Positions 60,007 to 64,000 of a stretch of 64,000 bases of DNA are shown in pieces (the stretch's first letter is position 1; each line of letters begins with the position of its first letter). The notes under the pieces are model-generated. The model saw nothing but the letters and a program-made list of their open reading frames with translations. It searched no databases and had not been told where the DNA came from. The stretch is taken from the NCBI RefSeq assembly GCF_009720145.1, contig NZ_CP046252.1, positions 930,001-994,000 of the forward strand, given 5' to 3'. This DNA comes from Sphingobium sp. CAP-1 (GTDB taxonomy: Bacteria > Pseudomonadota > Alphaproteobacteria > Sphingomonadales > Sphingomonadaceae). The translations under genes and the position numbers were made by a program.

Positions 60007-60717
60007 TCATGCCTGGACGAATGTCACCACCAGCGCGTCGCGCCAGGCCGGTCGGGCCGGGTCGACGGCGTGAATCTCCGTCACGCCGTGCAGGATGCGG
60101 CGGTCGTCGATCAGCATCGTGTCGGCGGGATCGGTCAGCGTGAACTCGCCCATTGGCGCGCCGTCGGGCGCGCCAATGCGGGTGACGCCTTCGCGGACGT
60201 TGCGGCGTTCGATCAGCATCACCAGCACATGGTCGACGCCATCGCGGTGCATCCCTTCGGGCGTCGGGCGGCCCTCTTCGCCCGGCTTCGCCTCGATACG
60301 GAACTGGTGCATCTCGACATGCCAGTCGCCCTTATGGGCCGGGTCGAAATAGTCGGCGCAAAAGGCGAAGATCGACCGGAGGACAGGGTTGGCGACGGTC
60401 GCGTCCGTCACCGGATCGAACCAGCGCTGCACGTCGCCGTTGAGCGGGTTATAGTCGCGGCTCTGCCAATGGGGCTGGTGCGGCTTGCGGGTGAAGCGGC
60501 CCTGCTCCAGCGCGAAGGCGGCGTGGCGGCGACGGCGGTAGCGACCGCCATCGGCCATGTAGAGATCGGGACCAAGATCGTTCCAGCTCGCGGCGAAGGC
60601 GGCCCAGTCCGGTTCGGCGATGTCCAGCCGGTCGAACATCGCCGCGCCGGACAGGCGCGCATAGCCATCGCGGGTCAGGGCTTCGTCGATGGAGGGCAGG
60701 CTGTCGGTATCGCTCAT
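60007..60717 (-). CDS. 2OG-Fe dioxygenase family protein (pfam10014-type)
   Basis: The 236-residue protein resembles 2-oxoglutarate/Fe(II)-dependent amino-acid hydroxylases such as the Bacillus isoleucine hydroxylase and BsmA. The iron site is suggested by GMHRDGVDHVLVMLI (HxD) and ILHGVTEI (distal His), with Arg in the 2OG-binding position near the C terminus. A preference for free amino acids fits that family, but which one is unknown. It is alone and convergent with gor. Confidence 0.75.
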   Translation of the reverse strand: MSDTDSLPSIDEALTRDGYARLSGAAMFDRLDIAEPDWAAFAASWNDLGPDLYMADGGRYRRRRHAAFALEQGRFTRKPHQPHWQSRDYNPLNGDVQRWFDPVTDATVANPVLRSIFAFCADYFDPAHKGDWHVEMHQFRIEAKPGEEGRPTPEGMHRDGVDHVLVMLIERRNVREGVTRIGAPDGAPMGEFTLTDPADTMLIDDRRILHGVTEIHAVDPARPAWRDALVVTFVQA

Positions 60718-60787
60718 CGTCGCTCCTGTAATGGAGGCTGGAGACGAGCGACAGGGCCAGTTTCCGCAAGGCGGATTGTGATGAATG

Positions 60788-60854
60788 CCGTTCGTTTAGA
60801 GGAAGTCGAGAAGCGTTGCCCTAGCCGCTTCTCGACTTCGCTCGAAGCGAACGG
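60788..60854. repeat. Inverted repeat, CCGTTCG / CGAACGG
   Basis: Outer CCGTTCG (60788-60794) and CGAACGG (60848-60854). Inner GAAGTCGAGAAGCG (60802-60815) and CGCTTCTCGACTTC (60826-60839) pair perfectly around a 10-nt loop. It resembles the 58406 element and lies just after the SDR stop. Confidence 0.75.
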
Positions 60855-60861
60855 GGTTTTA

Positions 60862-61641
60862 TCAGGCGATCGTCGGCACGATCCCGCCTTCGACCCGCAG
60901 CGCCGCGCCGTTGGTGGCGGCGGCGAGCGGGCTGGCGAGATAGGCGACCATCGCGCCGACCTCATCCGCCTCGATCAGCCGCTTGATGAGCGAGAGCGGG
61001 CGCAGCCTGGTGAAGAATTCGGCCTCGCGCTCGGCTTCGGGCGCGTCCTTGTTGTCGACCACGGAGCGGATGAAGTCGACAATGCCTTCGGAGCGGGTCG
61101 GACCGGGGAGGACGCTGTTCACGGTGACGCCGGTGCCGCGGGTCTGTTCGGCCAGGCCGCGCGAGATGGAGAGCTGGGCCGACTTGGTCATGCCATAATG
61201 GATCATCTCGGCGGGCGGCAGCAGGCCGCTTTCGCTGGCGATGAAGATCACTCGGCCCCAATCATTCGCAAGCATTTGCGGGAAATAATGGCGGGAGAGG
61301 CGCGCGCCGCTCACCACATTCACCTCGAACAGATGATGCCAGTCCTCGTCGCTGATGGCGGTGAAATCCTTGGCTTCGTAGATGCCCAGATTGTTGACGA
61401 GGATGTCGGTCGCGGGGACGGCCGCGATCAGCGCGGCGGCGCCGTCGGCCGTGGCGGGATCGGCCAGGACGGCGTTGACCGGCAGGCCGATGTCGGCGGC
61501 GGCGGCGTCCAGCTTGGCCTGGCTGCGGCCGGTGATGGTGACGGCGACGCCCTCCTGCGCCAGCCGCTTCGCGATGGCGAGGCCGATGCCGGCGGTCGAT
61601 CCGGTGACGATGGCGCTTTTGCCGCTGAGTTTCAGGTCCAT
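60862..61641 (-). CDS. SDR family oxidoreductase
   Basis: Short-chain dehydrogenase of 259 residues starting at ATG 61641 (MDLKLSGKSAIV). The NAD(P) motif is GSTAGIGLAIAKRL, the NNLG segment is present (LVNNLGIYEAK), and the catalytic YxxxK occurs in YGMTKSAQL. It is divergent from a LysR gene 107 bp away, which probably regulates it. The substrate is unknown. Confidence 0.9.
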   Translation of the reverse strand: MDLKLSGKSAIVTGSTAGIGLAIAKRLAQEGVAVTITGRSQAKLDAAAADIGLPVNAVLADPATADGAAALIAAVPATDILVNNLGIYEAKDFTAISDEDWHHLFEVNVVSGARLSRHYFPQMLANDWGRVIFIASESGLLPPAEMIHYGMTKSAQLSISRGLAEQTRGTGVTVNSVLPGPTRSEGIVDFIRSVVDNKDAPEAEREAEFFTRLRPLSLIKRLIEADEVGAMVAYLASPLAAATNGAALRVEGGIVPTIA

Positions 61642-61747
61642 GAGGGCTTCTTTCTCGATCAAAGGGAACAACAAGTGAGACAGAAGATAGACTTTTCACG
61701 ATTGATGATTAGATGGAATGTCATCACTTCAGAAGTGCATTTAAATC

Positions 61748-62644
61748 ATGAATAACCATTTCGCCGATGTCGAAAATTTCCTGATGGTGGCCGGCGAAGG
61801 GAGTTTCGCGGCGGCGGCCAAGTTGATGCGGCTTACGCCATCGGCCATCAGCCGGTCGATCGCGCGGCTGGAGCAACGGCTGGGCGTGACGCTGATCCGG
61901 CGGACGACCCGGTCGCTGGCGCTGACGCGCGAGGGGCTGGCCTATCGCGATCGGATGGTGGCGATCATTAGCGACATGTTCGAGCTGGAGAACAGCCTGA
62001 GCGAAAGCGGGCAGGGGCCGCGCGGGCTGTTGCGGATCAACGCATCGCCCTCCTTCGGGATAGAATGCCTGATCCCGATCCTGCCGCGCTTTGCCGAACT
62101 CTACCCGGCGGTGACGGTCGACCTGACCCTGACCGACGATATTGTCGATCTGGTCGAGGAGCGGGCCGACATCGCGATCCGCATCGGGCCGCTGCGCGAT
62201 ACGCGGTTGCGCGCGAAGAAGCTGGGGCATAGCCGGATGCTGCTGGTCGCCAGCCCCGATTATCTGGCGCGGCGGGGGACGCCGGCGACGCCCGATGACC
62301 TGGCTACGCATGAGTGCCTGCGTTTCAGTTTCCGCCGGTCGGTGGATAGCTGGCCCTTCCTGATCGACGGCAAACTGGTGCAGCGGCCGGTGCAGGGGCG
62401 CTTCTTCGGCAATTCGGGCGAGGTGGTGCGGCGCATGGCGATCGCCGGCGGGGGCATCGCGCGGCACGGGCGCTTCCATGTGGCGAGCGACCTGCGCGAC
62501 GGGCGGCTGGTGGAGGTGCTGGCCGATTACAGCGCGGGCGACGGCGAGGATATTCACGCCCTCTATGCGGCGGAGGACCGGGCGGCGGCGCGGATCAGGG
62601 CGTTTCTGGACTTTCTGGAGGAGGCGTTGGTGGTGGAGGGGTGA
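61748..62644 (+). CDS. LysR family transcriptional regulator
   Basis: The 298-residue protein has an N-terminal HTH (FLMVAGEGSFAAAAKLMRLTPSAISRSIARL) and a LysR effector domain. It is transcribed divergently from the SDR gene, the usual layout for a regulator of the adjacent operon. The AT-rich 61,680-61,740 region likely holds the operator, but I could not fix a clear T-N11-A box. The CrgA/DsdC-like branch is suggested only by length. Confidence 0.87.
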   Translation: MNNHFADVENFLMVAGEGSFAAAAKLMRLTPSAISRSIARLEQRLGVTLIRRTTRSLALTREGLAYRDRMVAIISDMFELENSLSESGQGPRGLLRINASPSFGIECLIPILPRFAELYPAVTVDLTLTDDIVDLVEERADIAIRIGPLRDTRLRAKKLGHSRMLLVASPDYLARRGTPATPDDLATHECLRFSFRRSVDSWPFLIDGKLVQRPVQGRFFGNSGEVVRRMAIAGGGIARHGRFHVASDLRDGRLVEVLADYSAGDGEDIHALYAAEDRAAARIRAFLDFLEEALVVEG

Positions 62645-62684
62645 GGGTCTTGCAGTCAAAATTCGCGGCGATCATATTGGCTCG

Positions 62685-62909
62685 ATGACCATCGACGCCG
62701 TGCATGATCCAGCTTCATTCGCATCCTACATTCTCAGCTTGCGCCGTGAGTTTGATAACCCCGATGCTAAGGAAAAGTGGGAAAATACGGATCTTTCCAG
62801 CTATTTTGAGGCAATGGCCGCATGGGCTGTCGATTGGAAAGGATCTGTGCAGGCCAATCCGTGGCGACATGCGGCTGAGTTGATAAGGGCGGCAACGATT
62901 TATGAGTGA
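62685..62909 (+). CDS. Small DUF7660-like protein
   Basis: A 74-residue protein reading MTIDAVHDPASFASYILSLR and ending in AATIYE. The pattern FxxYxxxLRxEF...WENTDLSSYFEAMAAWAVDW matches the DUF7660 family, small proteins often found near toxins or in immunity-gene positions. It begins 41 bp after the LysR stop, and the antitoxin-like gene follows 51 bp later. GC is lower than the neighbours. Function is not known. Confidence 0.55.
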   Translation: MTIDAVHDPASFASYILSLRREFDNPDAKEKWENTDLSSYFEAMAAWAVDWKGSVQANPWRHAAELIRAATIYE

Positions 62910-62959
62910 GGGAAGTTCTATCCTTCCGAGCCGCGATTCCCGCCGAGAAGGAAAGTGTG

Positions 62960-63148
62960 ATGCATTCCAAGAACGAGATGGCAGGCAAAATTCGCGCAGT
63001 CCATGCGGAGAACAGGGCGATCGAAAATTGGCTGCATGATAGCGCGCTGCCGTCTTATGATGCCTATCAAGCCAATCCCGCATCGGGCGTGTCGTTGTCG
63101 GATGTGCGCGCTGGACTGGACGTGCGGGCGCGTTCCGCCAAGGGGTAA
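62960..63148 (+). CDS. Antitoxin-like small protein (stability-determinant / PaaA2 type), orphan
   Basis: A 62-residue protein beginning MHSKNEMAGKIRAVHAENRA. The WLHDSALPSYDAYQANP and GVSLSDVRAGL segments resemble the stability-determinant/PaaA2 antitoxin pattern (WLxxxVxPxYDAxxADPSxxVSxDxVRAxL). AAGGA precedes the ATG at 62960. No RelE/ParE toxin follows: the next 80 bp is an inverted repeat and then the convergent regulator. It may be a decayed or orphan antitoxin. The family call is tentative. Confidence 0.5.
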   Translation: MHSKNEMAGKIRAVHAENRAIENWLHDSALPSYDAYQANPASGVSLSDVRAGLDVRARSAKG

Positions 63149-63154
63149 GCGCTA

Positions 63155-63222
63155 CGTGCTCCCGCGCAGGCGGGAGCCCAGTTCCGCCCTGTCAACTGGG
63201 CTCCCGCCTGCGCGGGAGCACG
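63155..63222. repeat. Inverted repeat, CCCGCGCAGGCGGG family (full unit)
   Basis: Perfect 29-bp arms (63155-63183 and 63194-63222) around a 10-nt loop. The left arm starts CGTGCTCCCGCGCAGGCGGG. It separates the antitoxin-like gene from the convergent regulator gene. Confidence 0.8.
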
Positions 63223-63247
63223 GGGGTTCTATGGGAAAAGGCTTACG

Positions 63248-64000
63248 TCAACCAATCCAGTAAGGCACGATCTGGCGATTATCCGGATCGACATGGATCG
63301 GGCGGTCGGCAGGGGGGAAGGCGCGCTGGTCGCAGCTTTGGCGGGGGCAGAGGCGGCAGGTGATGCCGATCGGGGTGGCCGCGCCTTCCTCGGCCAGATG
63401 CAGGCCATCGGCATAGACGAAGTTGGCGGCGTGGGCGACTTCGCAGCCCAGCACCACGGCGAAGCGGCGCGGGGTGCGCTTGTAGCTGCCCGATGGCTTC
63501 ACCAGCCCCTTCGCCATGGAGACATAGCGCACGCCATCGGGCGTTTCGCCCAGTTGCACGTTGATGCGGTCGGGTACGGCGACGGCTTCATGCACGTTCC
63601 ACAAGGGACAGGCGCCGCCGAAGCGGGCGAATTGCAGGCGGGTGGCGCTGTGTCGCTTGGTGATGTTGCCGGCCATGTCGACGCGGCAGAAGAAGAAGGG
63701 GATGCCGCGCAGGCCGGGGCGCTGGAGCGTCGAGAGGCGATGACAAGCCTGTTCGAAGCTGACGCCGAAAGTGCGGGCGAGCCGGTCGATATCATGGCGC
63801 ATCGTCCGTGCCGCCTCGCGAAAGGCGGCATAGGGCAGCAGCAGCGCGCCGGCGGCATAATTGCCAAGGCCGATCGCCAGCAGCCGGTCGGCGCCGGGGA
63901 CGGGCAGGGCGGCCTTCTTCACCACATCGGCGATCACCGCCTGCCCTTCCAGCATCATGAGCTGGTGGGCGAGCATGAATTTGCGGCTTTCGGTCGGCAG
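63248..64000 (-). CDS. Short-chain fatty acyl transcriptional regulator, ScfR/RamB family (5' end outside window)
   Basis: The visible 250 residues are the C-terminal part of a short-chain fatty acyl regulator of the family whose N-terminal half carries an XRE HTH and an ImmA/IrrE-like motif. That half lies beyond base 64000. The C terminus has the Cys-rich GITCRLCPRQSCDQRAFPP block typical of this family, which senses acyl-CoA or short-chain acids and controls acetate or propionate use. Residues ESRKFMLAHQLMML connect to the missing domain. Confidence 0.85.
   Translation of the reverse strand: MPTESRKFMLAHQLMMLEGQAVIADVVKKAALPVPGADRLLAIGLGNYAAGALLLPYAAFREAARTMRHDIDRLARTFGVSFEQACHRLSTLQRPGLRGIPFFFCRVDMAGNITKRHSATRLQFARFGGACPLWNVHEAVAVPDRINVQLGETPDGVRYVSMAKGLVKPSGSYKRTPRRFAVVLGCEVAHAANFVYADGLHLAEEGAATPIGITCRLCPRQSCDQRAFPPADRPIHVDPDNRQIVPYWIG

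Noticed and set aside
46424..63222. Inverted repeats as insertion-sequence ends or CRISPR repeats
   Set aside because: No transposase lies near any copy, and the elements are single palindromes rather than regularly spaced direct repeats with unique spacers.

Overview
The window reads as chromosomal DNA of a Sphingomonadaceae-like alphaproteobacterium (Sphingobium, Sphingomonas or Sphingopyxis type; genus not decidable from sequence alone). The evidence is high GC, a C4-pathway 5-aminolevulinate synthase, a ChpT-type phosphotransferase, an alphaproteobacterial SOS box (GTTC-N7-GTTC) before lexA, two large TonB-dependent receptors and a trpDC-moaC-moeA-lexA block. I saw no rRNA, tRNA, CRISPR array, integrase or transposase.

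Layout. 1-2,900: end of a membrane glycosyltransferase, then clpP (behind a convincing heat-shock promoter) and clpX. 3,100-18,900: a TonB receptor, mtgA, a divergent MFS/TetR pair, an exported nucleoside-hydrolase-like protein, rpoH, an RluD-type pseudouridine synthase, a JAMM peptidase, chpT, a nitronate monooxygenase, glnB-glnA with a candidate sigma-54 promoter, map, a CinA/MoaB-type protein and a cytochrome c. 18,993-37,124: an 18-kb accessory block that looks like an organosulfur scavenging island. 37,195-63,000: housekeeping genes (gltA, gltX, comEC, lexA, moeA, moaC, trpC, trpD, trpG, hemA, murI, plsY, dprA, topA, era, rnc, lepB, pgi, gor), then a 2OG-Fe dioxygenase, an SDR and a LysR regulator. 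62,685-64,000: two very small genes (a DUF7660-like protein and an antitoxin-like protein without a toxin) and the 3' part of a short-chain fatty acyl regulator.

The sulfur island is the most interesting part. It holds an outer-membrane receptor, three sulfonate-type binding proteins but only one SsuC/SsuB permease-ATPase pair, two luciferase-like monooxygenases (one SsuD-like, one DszA/NtaA-like), an acyl-CoA-dehydrogenase-fold oxygenase (SfnB/DszC-like), a thiol dioxygenase, a three-domain rhodanese, a class II aldolase, a 2-hydroxyacid dehydrogenase, a peroxiredoxin, an FAD/NAD(P)-binding protein, a 46-residue ORF and a LysR regulator. LysR-type inverted repeats with a shared core occur in two intergenic regions of the block. 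The inferred job is uptake of organosulfur compounds, oxidative release of sulfite or other inorganic sulfur, and handling of thiol or persulfide intermediates. No flavin reductase is recognisable within the block.

Several families of intergenic inverted repeats recur, often just after genes or between convergent genes. A stretch between hemA and murI carries four different hairpins in about 220 bp.
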